Position numbers and translations under genes: made by a program
The notes under the pieces: generated by a model
Databases searched by the model: none
What the model was told of the DNA's origin: nothing
The model's input: only the letters and a program-made list of their open reading frames with translations
Assembly (NCBI GenBank): GCA_020636045.1
Contig: JACJYP010000015.1
Location: 16,076 to 80,075 of the forward strand
Direction of reading: 5' to 3'
Source: Lewinellaceae bacterium
GTDB taxonomy: Bacteria; Bacteroidota; Bacteroidia; Chitinophagales; Saprospiraceae
DNA: 64,000 nt
In this document: one piece after another, positions 26,033 through 35,219 of the stretch
Numbering within the stretch: position 1 is the stretch's first letter
Layout of the letters: the number at the start of each line of letters is the position of its first letter

Positions 26033-27379
26033 TCACGCCAATGCGCGTTTGTAGGTATCCAGACAGCGCTGACGCGCAAAGGCATGTTCTACCATTGGCT
26101 CAGGGTATTGTGCCGTATTCACCTCAGGTACCCATTTACGGATGTATTTCAGGTCGGGATCAAATTTCTTCGCCTGTTCAGCAGGGTTGAATATCCGGAA
26201 ATAGGGAGCGGCATCCGTCCCGCAACCCGCAGCCCATTGCCAGCCGCCTGAGTTGCTGGCGAGGTCGTAGTCGAGCAGTTTTTTTGCAAAATACGCTTCG
26301 CCAAGGCGCCAGTCTATGAGCAGGTGTTTTGTCAGGAAACTGGCGGTGATCATGCGGACCCGGTTGTGCATGTATCCGGTGGCATTAAGTTCGCGCATGC
26401 CGGCATCGACGATCGGATAACCGGTTTTTCCGTCGCACCATCGTTCGAACTCCTCCGGTACATCGCGCCAGGGCACACGGTCATACGCTTGCTTGAAAGG
26501 CTTGTCCACCACATACGGGAAATGCGCCAGAATCTGGCTGTAGAAATCGCGCCAGATCAATTCGTTCAAATACGTATCGTTCAGTAATGACGCCTTCCGG
26601 GCCTTTTCCCGTATGCTGATGGTGCCGAAGCGGAAATGAACCCCCAGGCGTGAAGTGCCGTCAAGCGCCGGAAAATTTCGCGTTTTGTCGTAGTTGCGGA
26701 TCAGCCCCCTCGACACTTCTTCAGGCGGAAAAGAAATATCCGTGTGCTCGAAGCCTATGTCGCCAAGCGATGGCATGGGGAAGGTGGCCGTTTTAAAAAA
26801 GTGATCCCTGTACTTTGCTGAAGGATAGGATTCGAGATAAAATGATCCCTGTGCATTTCCGGCAGACTCGCTATTACCCCTAATTCGGGACAAAAGCCTG
26901 GTTTTCCATTTCCTGCTGTACGGGGTAAAAACCGTGTACGGCGTTCCATCATCTTTCAGCACTTCGTCTTTTTCAAAGATCACATGGTCTTTGAAGGTAT
27001 AAAACGCAATCCCCCTGCCCTTGAGCAAATTTTCAACATCCGAATCGCGTGCAATAGCATAAGGTTCGTAGTCGTGATTCGTATAAACCGCTTTTACATC
27101 AAACCGCTCAAGCAGTTCTTTCCAGATATCCTGCGGATGACCGTGTCGGACCAGAAGCGTACTGCCCAATGCTTCAAGTTCGGCTTGCAAATTCTGCAGC
27201 GCGTCATGAATAAATGAAACGCGGGCATCCCGCTTGTCGATCAGGTCGTCGAGGATGTTCCGGTCAAATATAAAAACGGGAAGCACAGGACAACCGCTCT
27301 TGAGTGCGTGGTAAAGCCCGGCGTTGTCATCGAGCCGGAGGTCGCGCCGAAACCAGAATACAGCAAGAGGAGTGGTCAT
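26033..27379 (-). CDS. phr: Deoxyribodipyrimidine photo-lyase (cryptochrome/photolyase family)
   Basis: From the ATG at 27379 the protein has 448 residues, starting with the photolyase N-terminus PLAVFWFRRDLRLDDNAGL. The FAD-binding C-terminal half has GTSRLGVHFRFGTIS, WRDFYSQIL, TGYPIVDAGMRELNATGYM, HNRVRMITASFL and the tail GGWQWAAGCGTDAAPYFRIF, including the Trp positions used for electron transfer in class I CPD photolyases. It repairs UV-made pyrimidine dimers using light. The longer open frame adds 26 residues that do not look like the family. It converges on the NAPRTase-like gene with six bases between stops. Confidence 0.95.
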   Translation of the reverse strand: MTTPLAVFWFRRDLRLDDNAGLYHALKSGCPVLPVFIFDRNILDDLIDKRDARVSFIHDALQNLQAELEALGSTLLVRHGHPQDIWKELLERFDVKAVYTNHDYEPYAIARDSDVENLLKGRGIAFYTFKDHVIFEKDEVLKDDGTPYTVFTPYSRKWKTRLLSRIRGNSESAGNAQGSFYLESYPSAKYRDHFFKTATFPMPSLGDIGFEHTDISFPPEEVSRGLIRNYDKTRNFPALDGTSRLGVHFRFGTISIREKARKASLLNDTYLNELIWRDFYSQILAHFPYVVDKPFKQAYDRVPWRDVPEEFERWCDGKTGYPIVDAGMRELNATGYMHNRVRMITASFLTKHLLIDWRLGEAYFAKKLLDYDLASNSGGWQWAAGCGTDAAPYFRIFNPAEQAKKFDPDLKYIRKWVPEVNTAQYPEPMVEHAFARQRCLDTYKRALA

Positions 27380-27445
27380 TCGTTTATGTTTTGGGCCGAA
27401 AACAAGCATATGCCCGATATGGTTGCCGGAACCGCGCAAATTACC

Positions 27446-27453
27446 TAACTTCG
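27446..27453 (+). promoter_or_regulatory. Possible Bacteroidota -7 element (TAACTTCG) for the cellulase gene
   Basis: One base differs from TAnnTTTG, 20 bases before the ATG, within the 93-base divergent region between phr and the GH9 gene. The match is suggestive only. Confidence 0.3.
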
Positions 27454-27472
27454 ACACCTATTCCAATCCGAT

Positions 27473-29632
27473 ATGATATACCGCTATTTCGCCTTCCTTT
27501 TTTGCCTGCCGTTTTCAGTCGCATCGCAAACCCTCTCTTACCACCTGGCAGTCGATCAGTTCGGCTATTTGCCCGACGCCCCGAAAATTGCCGTAGTATC
27601 CATACCTCAAACCGGCTTCAACGCGTCTGACACTTATACGCCGGGAAACATGCTTCAACTGCGCCGGGAAAGCGACGATGCCGTAGTATTTACGGCATCG
27701 CACACGGCCTGGAATAACGGCAACACGGACAATATTTCCGGCGACAAGGCCCGGTGGTTTGACTTCAGCGGCTTCACTGACCTTGGAGAATTTTATGTTT
27801 TCGACCCGGGGAGCAACATACGTTCGGCATCCTTCAGTATCGGTTTAAGCATGTACGATTCTTTGATGAGAACCGCCATTCGTACTTTTTACTATCAGCG
27901 CTGTGGGGTAGCCAAACAAGTTGCGTATGCCGGCAGTAAATGGGCCGACCCCTCCCCCTGCCACATCGGTGCAAATCAGGACAGCCACTGCAGACTCGTA
28001 ACCAACCCGACCCTGCTCAGCGAACGCGATCTCAGCGGCGGCTGGCACGACGCCGGCGATTATAACAAATACGTAAACTTTTCATTGGCGCCGGTGCTTG
28101 ACCTTGCCATAAGCGTAATGGAAAGTCCCCTTGCTTTCACAGCCGATGATTCCTACGGAATTCCGGAAAGCAATAACGGTTTGCCCGACATCGCTGACGA
28201 ATTGAAATGGGAACTGGACTGGCTGTTGCGCATGCAGCAGGACGATGGATCGGTATTGTGTATGGTAGGTGGTGGCAGCGCGTCTCCTCCCTCGTCTGAC
28301 GGCAATACCCGGTACTACGGTCCCGCTACTACTTCAGCGACCTACAGCGCTGCGGCGATGTTTGCGATTTGCAGCAGGTTATTCAACAATCTGGGCAGCA
28401 ATACGTATTCAGATTCATTGAAAACAGCCGCTGTTAACGCCTGGAAATGGGCAAAAAGTCATCCCGGAGTGGTGTTTTATAATTCAGGCGTACTGGGAGC
28501 GGGAGAACAGGAGCGAGACGCGTACGGCCTTTTCACCAGTACGCTGTGCGCGGCAGTATACCTGTTTGATATCACCAGCGATGCGGAATACAAAACCTGG
28601 GTGGAAAACAATTACCAGCAGCACCACCTGCTGGTATGGTCGTGGGCCAGTATGTATGAAAGCACCAGCCTGGATGCGCTGCTGTATTTCGCAAATCTGG
28701 CGGGCCCCTCTGGCCCTGTCGCTTCGCAAATACGGAATGTTTACAACGCAAGCCTGAGCAACGCGAACGATCACCTCGCCGGATACAACAATCATCTGGA
28801 TCCCTACCGGGCATATCTGGGCGAGGGCAACTATGTCTGGGGCAGCAATTCCGTAAAAGCGAGAGAGGGCATCCTGCTCTATAATATGCTCACATACAAC
28901 CTGAACGCCGCCCAGCACCCAAAATTCAGGGAAGCGGCCCTGGCCTATCTTCACTATCTGCACGGCGTAAATCCCTTTGGTCTGTGCTACCTGACCAATA
29001 TGTCGGGCCACGGTGCGGAAAGATCAGTGCAGGAGATGTACCATACGTGGTTCGGCGACGGCACAAGTTGGGATAACGCTCAGACGGGCGGAAAAGGCCC
29101 GGCGCCGGGCTTCCTGACGGGTGGCCCTAACAAATATTACAACGTCGACGGATGTTGCCCCAACAATTGCGGCAGCGCGCAAAACAACGCCCTTTGCGCT
29201 ACGGCGGGTTTGCAGCCTCCGCTCAATCAACCCGCCATGAAATCCTACAAAGACTGGAATACCAGCTGGCCGCAGAATTCGTGGGAGATCACCGAACCGG
29301 CGATCTACTATCAGGCCGCCTATATCCGTTTGCTATCGAAGTTCGTACAAGGAACTCCGATCATTTCAGCAAATGAACCAAAGCGGGAAGGTCTGGAATG
29401 CAGCGTATTCCCAAATCCTGCCCGGGAGTACTGCCAGATATCGCTGGGCCAATCGGTAAGCGGCATTTCCAGCATTAAAATCTGCAGCCTGTCGGGCCAG
29501 GTATTGGCAGAACGGTTTACCACTGAGCGGCAGGCACATCTTGATCTCGCCAACCTGCCACCCGGATTCTATTTTATCAGGATAGAAAACAGCGGGCGAT
29601 CCTGTACGGAAAAACTGGCGATCGGCAAGTAG
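27473..29632 (+). CDS. Glycoside hydrolase family 9 (endoglucanase-type) with type IX secretion sorting domain
   Basis: A signal peptide (residues 1-~19) is followed by an Ig-like N-terminal domain (about 20-115, SYHLAVDQFGYLPDAPKIA). The (alpha/alpha)6 catalytic domain has GGWHDAGDYNKY with Asp193 and Asp196 (nucleophile/base positions), the HGVNPFG and MSGHGAE substrate region, and the general acid in the GH9 signature WEITEPAIYYQAAY (probably Glu608). The last ~75 residues (from about 645, SVFPNPAREYCQISLG to the end) are a type A T9SS sorting domain, so the enzyme is exported and probably attached at the cell surface. GH9 enzymes cut beta-1,4-glucans such as cellulose. Confidence 0.95.
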   Translation: MIYRYFAFLFCLPFSVASQTLSYHLAVDQFGYLPDAPKIAVVSIPQTGFNASDTYTPGNMLQLRRESDDAVVFTASHTAWNNGNTDNISGDKARWFDFSGFTDLGEFYVFDPGSNIRSASFSIGLSMYDSLMRTAIRTFYYQRCGVAKQVAYAGSKWADPSPCHIGANQDSHCRLVTNPTLLSERDLSGGWHDAGDYNKYVNFSLAPVLDLAISVMESPLAFTADDSYGIPESNNGLPDIADELKWELDWLLRMQQDDGSVLCMVGGGSASPPSSDGNTRYYGPATTSATYSAAAMFAICSRLFNNLGSNTYSDSLKTAAVNAWKWAKSHPGVVFYNSGVLGAGEQERDAYGLFTSTLCAAVYLFDITSDAEYKTWVENNYQQHHLLVWSWASMYESTSLDALLYFANLAGPSGPVASQIRNVYNASLSNANDHLAGYNNHLDPYRAYLGEGNYVWGSNSVKAREGILLYNMLTYNLNAAQHPKFREAALAYLHYLHGVNPFGLCYLTNMSGHGAERSVQEMYHTWFGDGTSWDNAQTGGKGPAPGFLTGGPNKYYNVDGCCPNNCGSAQNNALCATAGLQPPLNQPAMKSYKDWNTSWPQNSWEITEPAIYYQAAYIRLLSKFVQGTPIISANEPKREGLECSVFPNPAREYCQISLGQSVSGISSIKICSLSGQVLAERFTTERQAHLDLANLPPGFYFIRIENSGRSCTEKLAIGK

Positions 29633-29642
29633 CGTCACCGGA

Positions 29643-29936
29643 TCAGCGGATCACCACGTCTTTGATATACTCCTCCCCCATTTCTTCGTTCAGCAGGCTT
29701 TTGATCTTGTCTTTAGCGTAGGAAAGTTCGTGCTTGAGCGGCCCCGACAAAATGGTGAGGTACAATACCTGCTTTCGTACGGTAATGCCGGAAGTGTAGG
29801 TGGCGATGGTTTTGCCCATCAGTTTCTCCCACAGCATCTTGATCCTTGTCTCGTCGAGATGCGGTTTCAGCCGGAATTCCTGCAGCATATCCTGCATGGC
29901 TTCCTTCAGGGAGTTGTCATTTTTTTTCTTCAGCAC
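29643..29936 (-). CDS. DUF721 (DciA-like) family protein
   Basis: The protein has the DUF721 pattern: KKKNDNSLKEAMQDMLQEF at the N-terminus, LWEKLMGKTIATYTSGITVR in the middle and a strand LYLTILSGPLKHELSYAK near the end. I place the start at the GTG at 29936, since the family begins about there and the upstream extension would use TTG and looks unrelated. Family members resemble the N-terminal domain of the helicase loader DciA. About 97 residues. It follows the MFS gene on the same strand and converges on the cellulase gene with ten bases between stops. Confidence 0.8.
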   Translation of the reverse strand: MLKKKNDNSLKEAMQDMLQEFRLKPHLDETRIKMLWEKLMGKTIATYTSGITVRKQVLYLTILSGPLKHELSYAKDKIKSLLNEEMGEEYIKDVVIR

Positions 29937-30006
29937 GACACCAAGATACGCAGTGCCGATGGAAGCGGGGAAATCGGGGCGCTGCAAATTTCGCGACCTT
30001 TCCCAG

Positions 30007-31230
30007 TCATTTCATTTTCAAGGAAATATAGACCAGCCAACCCAGTAGAATGGTGATGCCGCCGGCCAGAATGGGCAGACTGGTACCAATGGTGCTCAGA
30101 TAACCGGCAATGACCGGGGGCAACATTTGACCTACGGAAATCATGCTTTGGTTGATGCCGAGTATTTCTCCCTGCTCCTGCGCGCCAGCCTGCGCACTCA
30201 CCACCGTTGTGAGGTTCGGAGCCGTGATACCCTGAAAAGTGGCAATAAACGGGTTGATCCACATGACATTCCAGGGATTATCGGGCAGCAGTACCAGTGG
30301 CACTGCGATGCCGAGCAGCAAAATAGAGTACCGCAGGATATGCTGCGACGAGACTTTTTTGGCCAAACGCCGCACGGTGAATCCCTGGGTGAACACCAGC
30401 CAGATGCCCACCCATCCAAAAATGATCCCGATATTCTTCTCCGTCAGACCGAACCGGTGCATGAGGTAGTAGGAAAAAAAGGTCGTGAAAAAGGAAAAAC
30501 CCAGCGATAAAAGCAACGACACCGCAAAAATGCCTCGCAGGTTCACTGATGCAAACGCCCGCCGGATGTTTCTGAATCCCATCAGAAAACTGACGGCAGT
30601 GGCGTTCCGCTCGGGCAACGTCTCCCTGAAGTTTAAGCGCAGCAGGAGTATATTGATCAGCGTAAGCGCCGCCGTAAACCAGAAAGGGGTAGCGTGATTG
30701 AACCAGGAAACCACCGTGTTGTCCGCGAGAAAACCGCCGATCGCGGGGCCCAGAATAAAGCCCAGTCCGAACGCCATGCCTACCAGTCCGAAATATTTCG
30801 GCCGGTCCTGGGGTTGATGTCTCGTCAGATCGGAGATCGCTGAAAATACGATGCTGATGTTTCCGCCCGTGAAGCCCGGCAGGGCGCGACTTAAAAAAAG
30901 CAAGGGCAGGTTTTTTAGCACAATAGCCCATGCAAAGAGGATATAACCGATGAACGTGCCGGCAAGCGATAGCAGCAGCATTGGTTTGCGACCGAAGCGG
31001 TCGGACAAGGCGCCGAGCGCCGGGGCGCCGAAAAACTGCATAAACGGATAGATCGCGATCAGGTACCCATAGAGGATAGAGCGATCAGCCTCTGAGGTAC
31101 CTGCGGACAGTATACTCGTTTCGGGAGAAATAAAAAGCGCCGGCAAGACGGGAATGATGATGCCCACACCCAGCATATCGAGAAAAACGGTGAGGAATAC
31201 CGGAAAAAGCGGGGAACGGGAAGGCTTCAT
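30007..31230 (-). CDS. Major facilitator superfamily transporter (DHA1/TetA-like)
   Basis: The 407-residue protein has about twelve membrane helices and the drug:H+ antiporter signatures: LDMLGVGIIIPVLPALF in helix 1, the loop GALSDRFGRKPMLL between helices 2 and 3, and the helix-5-like segment GLGFILGPAIGGFLAD. The nearest subfamily by these motifs is the tetracycline/multidrug efflux type, but the substrate is not deducible. It lies 55 bases after hemF on the same strand. Confidence 0.9.
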   Translation of the reverse strand: MKPSRSPLFPVFLTVFLDMLGVGIIIPVLPALFISPETSILSAGTSEADRSILYGYLIAIYPFMQFFGAPALGALSDRFGRKPMLLLSLAGTFIGYILFAWAIVLKNLPLLFLSRALPGFTGGNISIVFSAISDLTRHQPQDRPKYFGLVGMAFGLGFILGPAIGGFLADNTVVSWFNHATPFWFTAALTLINILLLRLNFRETLPERNATAVSFLMGFRNIRRAFASVNLRGIFAVSLLLSLGFSFFTTFFSYYLMHRFGLTEKNIGIIFGWVGIWLVFTQGFTVRRLAKKVSSQHILRYSILLLGIAVPLVLLPDNPWNVMWINPFIATFQGITAPNLTTVVSAQAGAQEQGEILGINQSMISVGQMLPPVIAGYLSTIGTSLPILAGGITILLGWLVYISLKMK

Positions 31231-31285
31231 AAAGCGGCTTTAGTGGTGAAAACAGCTATTATAACAAAACAGCCGTGCAAGGAAT

Positions 31286-32176
31286 TTAAACCCATGACAC
31301 GTCTTTTCGAAGCCAGGCAAGGGTTTGCGCCTCCGGGCTTTCGGGTTCTGGAGTAAAATTGTACACCCATTGCGCCTCCGGGGGCATGCTCATCAGGATC
31401 GATTCGACGCGGCCGTTGGTCTCCAGGCCAAACTTGGTGCCCCGATCCCAAACGAGGTTAAATTCCACGTATCTGCCGCGCCGGAGCATTTGCCAGCGTT
31501 TTTCACGGTCCGACCAGGGCCTGTCAACCGAGCGGCGCAGCAATTCAACATAAGTCGGCGCAAAAGCCCGGCCCACGGCATTGGCAAAAGCAAACAACTC
31601 CTCCTGTGAATGCCCGGATCTTTCATCCAGGTAATCAAAAAAGATACCGCCGACGCCGCGTGTCTCCTGCCGGTGCCGCAGATAGAAATAATCATCTGCC
31701 TGGGTTTTAAAAGCGCTGTAAAAGCCCGGATCGAAGCGATCGCACACCTCTTTTAACTGCTTGTGGAAGTATCGCGCATCATCCGGAATTACATAGTGGG
31801 GCGTAAGATCGATGCCGCCCCCAAACCACCAGCGCCCGGCGCCGGTCTCAAAATACCGAACGTTCATATGGATGATCGGCGCCATCGGACTGTGCGGGTG
31901 CAACACGATCGAAACGCCCGTCGCAAAAAAATCGGTCGGTGGCAGTTGCATGCTCAGGGCGATCTTCTCCGGCAAAGGTCCGTGCACGGCACTGAACATG
32001 ACTCCGCCCTTTTCGATCACCGCTCCTTCGATCACCCGACTGCGTCCACCCCCACCTTCCGGACGAAGCCATTCGTCTTCCCTGAACTTCCCTGCCCCAT
32101 CCGCTTGTTCCAATTGCCGGCAGATATCGTCCTGCAATTCCCGGAACCGGTCGGCAACATATTCTTTTGCGTACAT
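31286..32176 (-). CDS. hemF: Oxygen-dependent coproporphyrinogen III oxidase
   Basis: The family motifs are all present: GGRSRVIEGAVIEKGGVMFS, ATGVSIVLHPHSPMAPIIHM, RWWFGGGIDLTPHYV and the C-terminal FNLVWDRGTKFGLETNGRVE. The 296-residue length is typical. The enzyme makes protoporphyrinogen IX from coproporphyrinogen III using O2, which fits aerobic growth. Upstream on the minus strand AACCTTTG (32204-32197) is a near match to the promoter element. Confidence 0.97.
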   Translation of the reverse strand: MYAKEYVADRFRELQDDICRQLEQADGAGKFREDEWLRPEGGGGRSRVIEGAVIEKGGVMFSAVHGPLPEKIALSMQLPPTDFFATGVSIVLHPHSPMAPIIHMNVRYFETGAGRWWFGGGIDLTPHYVIPDDARYFHKQLKEVCDRFDPGFYSAFKTQADDYFYLRHRQETRGVGGIFFDYLDERSGHSQEELFAFANAVGRAFAPTYVELLRRSVDRPWSDREKRWQMLRRGRYVEFNLVWDRGTKFGLETNGRVESILMSMPPEAQWVYNFTPEPESPEAQTLAWLRKDVSWV

Positions 32177-32261
32177 GTCGTGTTTTTACTTTTGTGCAAA
32201 GGTTGTTTTCATTTTTTGTAGAAAAAACAAAAAACAGTAAAGAAAATTTTAACTGAGTAGT

Positions 32262-33137
32262 ATGAAACTAAAGGAATCCGAACTCATCCTCAATAAAAAC
32301 GGCAGCATTTATCACTTGCAGTTATTTCCGGAACAGGTTGCCCCGACGGTACTCACGGTGGGCGACCCCGACCGGGTACGAATGGTGAGCCGGTATTTCG
32401 ACCGGATCGACCATAAAGTGCGGCATCGCGAATTTGTGACCCACACAGGTTGGCTTGGCAAAACACATCTGACCGTGATCTCTACCGGAATCGGAACGGA
32501 TAATATTGACATTGTACTGAACGAACTCGACGCTTTGGTGAACCTGGACCTGGAAAGCAGGAGCACTCTAACCCGTTTAACATCACTGAACATTATTCGC
32601 CTCGGCACATCCGGGGGTATTCAGCCGGAGCTCGGTGTCGATAGTTTGCTGATGTCGAATGCCGCTTTCGGCATGGACGGCCTGTTGCGCTACTACCACG
32701 CACCCGGGCTCATTGACAACGAATGGGTCGGCGCCCTGACGGCCCACGCAGGTGATATTCGCACGCTTCCTGCCCTGCCTTATTACGCCCCGGCCGATCC
32801 TGGTCTTGTGAATATCTTCTCAGAAAGATTTCAGCCGGGACTTACGGTCACCAGTACGGGATTCTATGCCCCGCAGGGCAGACAGATCAGGGCTACTTCC
32901 GCCGTACCGGAATTGTTACAGACCCTCCAGGCATTTGCGTTCAAGGGGAAAAAGATCACCAACCTGGAAATGGAAACATCCGCTATCTACGGGCTTTCCG
33001 GCATACTCGGGCACCGCGCTATATCGCTCAATGCCATTTTGGCCAATCGGGCCACCGGCACGTTTAGCAAACATCCGGAACGCGTTGTAAAAAGGCTGAT
33101 CGAGACAGCACTGGAAAAATTATCGGAGCGCATTTAG
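32262..33137 (+). CDS. Nucleoside phosphorylase, uridine phosphorylase-like
   Basis: The PNP/UDP family fold is seen from TVGDPDRVRMVSRYFD (phosphate site), HTGWLGKTHLTVISTGIGTDN, IIRLGTSGGIQPELGV and NLEMETSAIYGLSGILGHRA (the Glu-Met-Glu ribose-binding motif). The enzyme splits nucleosides with phosphate for salvage. The motif pattern fits uridine phosphorylase of Bacteroidota best, but purine specificity is not excluded. Divergent from hemF with 85 bases between starts. Confidence 0.9.
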   Translation: MKLKESELILNKNGSIYHLQLFPEQVAPTVLTVGDPDRVRMVSRYFDRIDHKVRHREFVTHTGWLGKTHLTVISTGIGTDNIDIVLNELDALVNLDLESRSTLTRLTSLNIIRLGTSGGIQPELGVDSLLMSNAAFGMDGLLRYYHAPGLIDNEWVGALTAHAGDIRTLPALPYYAPADPGLVNIFSERFQPGLTVTSTGFYAPQGRQIRATSAVPELLQTLQAFAFKGKKITNLEMETSAIYGLSGILGHRAISLNAILANRATGTFSKHPERVVKRLIETALEKLSERI

Positions 33138-33201
33138 GCAAAAACCCCCTATTTTCACCTTTGAAGTTGAATTCATTATTTCAAAATCAAAAACTCTGAT
33201 T

Positions 33202-33636
33202 ATGAAAACATTCTTTTGCTCCTTCAAACCGGGCTTGCTGATGTTGTGCTTCGGGTTCGTGCTGGTATCGACCATGACGACCTTCCAGGCATGCTCGCCG
33301 GCATTTGATCAGGCCGGCCTGGATAACGTCACCAACCTCGGCAGCAAACTGACCGACCTGATGGCCAAAGCCACAGAGCCATACGGCAAACACGAAGTGG
33401 CCGTAAATGCCCTGAGGACCGAACTGGGCCTGGCTGCCGAGCACGCCGCTTCACAAAAGCGCAACAAGGAAATTGCGGAAGCGTGGATGGCACTAAAAAA
33501 CGAACTTGCGACTCCTTTTTTCGATCGCTGGAAAGAAAAAGGTTTGCTGAATATAGAAGTGATCAAGGAATCTGTGGGACAAGTGGGTAAAAGCATCGAT
33601 GCGATCAAAAAAGCGGAACTGGCAAAACGAAAGTAG
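33202..33636 (+). CDS. Small helical lipoprotein, unknown function
   Basis: The 144-residue product has a hydrophobic signal (LLMLCFGFVLVSTMTTFQAC) whose Cys at about residue 31 may be lipidated. The mature part is helical and charged (KLTDLMAKATEPYGKHEVAV, KRNKEIAEAWMALKNELA). No family is recognised. The next small gene follows 66 bases later on the same strand, with a strong terminator after it, so the two may form one unit. Confidence 0.65.
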   Translation: MKTFFCSFKPGLLMLCFGFVLVSTMTTFQACSPAFDQAGLDNVTNLGSKLTDLMAKATEPYGKHEVAVNALRTELGLAAEHAASQKRNKEIAEAWMALKNELATPFFDRWKEKGLLNIEVIKESVGQVGKSIDAIKKAELAKRK

Positions 33637-33702
33637 CCGTGGCACGCACTTTGCCGCAAGTTCCCCTTGATATCAGTTGCCTAAACACCAAATTTATCAA
33701 TC

Positions 33703-34038
33703 ATGCCGGATAAAGAAAAAAAGATAAAAACAACCCTCGACGAACTCGATGACAAGATCATCGACATGGTCGGCAATCACATCAAACGCAGGCGGCAACA
33801 TTATGAAGAAGCCGCGCGGCGTTTGCACGAAAACCTGAAATCAGATGCCAGGCGCTATGCATTCATGCTCTCCGAAAGCACAATTACCCAGGAAGACTTC
33901 GAGATGCTCATGAAAGGTCGTTGGGCACAATTAAAGATCGAATTACTGGCCGAAGTATCCGTATCCAAGCGGAAATTCGATGATATTGCAGGCGACATGC
34001 TGAAACTTACGGTCAATTCGCTCCTGAACGCAGTGTGA
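33703..34038 (+). CDS. Small charged helical protein, unknown function
   Basis: The 111-residue protein is highly charged and almost entirely helical (KIIDMVGNHIKRRRQHYEEA, RRYAFMLSESTITQEDFEML, KFDDIAGDMLKLTVNSLLNA), with no signal peptide or membrane segment, so it is probably cytoplasmic. It is followed by an intrinsic terminator 27 bases after its stop. No family is recognised; partner of the preceding lipoprotein gene by position only. Confidence 0.65.
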   Translation: MPDKEKKIKTTLDELDDKIIDMVGNHIKRRRQHYEEAARRLHENLKSDARRYAFMLSESTITQEDFEMLMKGRWAQLKIELLAEVSVSKRKFDDIAGDMLKLTVNSLLNAV

Positions 34039-34065
34039 TAGTATTCCGTTCGCACACATACGATC

Positions 34066-34101
34066 CCACAGCCCCGCCCGCCGCGGGGCTGTGGCGTTTT
34101 T
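34066..34101 (+). terminator. Rho-independent terminator
   Basis: A perfect 12-bp GC-rich stem (CCACAGCCCCGC at 34066-34077 and GCGGGGCTGTGG at 34083-34094) with a five-base loop is followed by CG and a run of five T. It ends the transcript of the two small genes upstream and isolates the MoxR operon. Confidence 0.93.
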
Positions 34102-34208
34102 ACAGAACCACTAAAAGTTGAAAAAAAGACCTAAGTGGCCACAGCGAATACTCATTTCCCCATTCTTTCGTTATTTCACCTTTCAAGAGAGGAATTTGCC
34201 TGAAATCC

Positions 34209-35204
34209 ATGCAACAACAAAACGACATGGAAGCCTTGTCCCGTTATGTGGAAACGGAAAGTGCTTTCCTGGATAAATTGACTGCCGTTACGGCAAAAGT
34301 GATCGTCGGCCAGGAGGCCATGCTCGACCGCCTGCTGATCGGCCTGCTGACCAAAGGGCACGTACTGCTGGAAGGCATGCCCGGACTGGCCAAAACCCTG
34401 GCCATTAAAACCCTTGCACAGGCCGTGGATGCACGGTTCAGCCGCATACAGTTTACACCCGACCTGCTGCCCGCTGACGTCGTGGGAACCACCATCTACA
34501 ACCCGTCCACTTCCCAGTTCACCGTACGGCAAGGGCCTATTTTTGCCAATTTTGTGCTGGCTGATGAAATCAACCGCGCGCCCGCCAAGGTGCAGAGCGC
34601 CCTGCTAGAAGCGATGCAGGAGCGACAGGTGACCATCGGCACACAGACATACAAACTGGACGAGCCTTTCCTCGTGCTGGCGACACAAAACCCCATCGAA
34701 CAGGAAGGCACCTACCCGCTTCCGGAAGCACAGGCCGACCGTTTTCTGCTCAAGGTCAAGATCGGGTATCCTTCTCTGGAGGATGAGCGAAGCATCATTC
34801 GCCGCAACCTGAACGATGAAGAGCCCGAAGTGTCAAAAGTAATGTCCATAGAAACCCTGCTGCGCGCACGGCAGGCGGTTAAGAAAGTCTATCTGAGCGA
34901 AAAGATCGAGCAATACATCCTTCAGATCGTTTTTGCCACCCGCTTTCCTGCGCAATACGGTCTGGACGTGCTGGCGCCGCTGCTGCAGTACGGCGCATCG
35001 CCGCGTGCCAGCATTGCCCTGGCAAAAGCGGCCCGCGCCGTGGCCTTCCTCAACCGCAGGGGATACGTCACTCCCGACGACGTCCGGGAAATATGTCCCG
35101 ATGTATTGCGGCATCGCCTTGGACTTACGTTTGAAGCCGAGGCGGAAAACATCAGCCAGGAAGATATTATTGAACGCATTCTGAGCACCCTTGTCATCCC
35201 ATAA
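34209..35204 (+). CDS. MoxR-family AAA+ ATPase
   Basis: The 331-residue protein has Walker A GMPGLAKT (residues 56-63), Walker B FVLADEINR, and sensor 1 VLATQNPIEQEGTYPLPEAQ with the MoxR-specific pre-sensor region. MoxR ATPases act as chaperones for VWA-domain partners, and here the DUF58 and two VWA genes follow directly. The C-terminal lid domain (RASIALAKAARAVAFLNRRGY) is intact. First gene of a six-gene operon with gaps of 15 bases or a little more. Confidence 0.95.
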   Translation: MQQQNDMEALSRYVETESAFLDKLTAVTAKVIVGQEAMLDRLLIGLLTKGHVLLEGMPGLAKTLAIKTLAQAVDARFSRIQFTPDLLPADVVGTTIYNPSTSQFTVRQGPIFANFVLADEINRAPAKVQSALLEAMQERQVTIGTQTYKLDEPFLVLATQNPIEQEGTYPLPEAQADRFLLKVKIGYPSLEDERSIIRRNLNDEEPEVSKVMSIETLLRARQAVKKVYLSEKIEQYILQIVFATRFPAQYGLDVLAPLLQYGASPRASIALAKAARAVAFLNRRGYVTPDDVREICPDVLRHRLGLTFEAEAENISQEDIIERILSTLVIP

Positions 35205-35219
35205 CACCGGACAGCGGAA

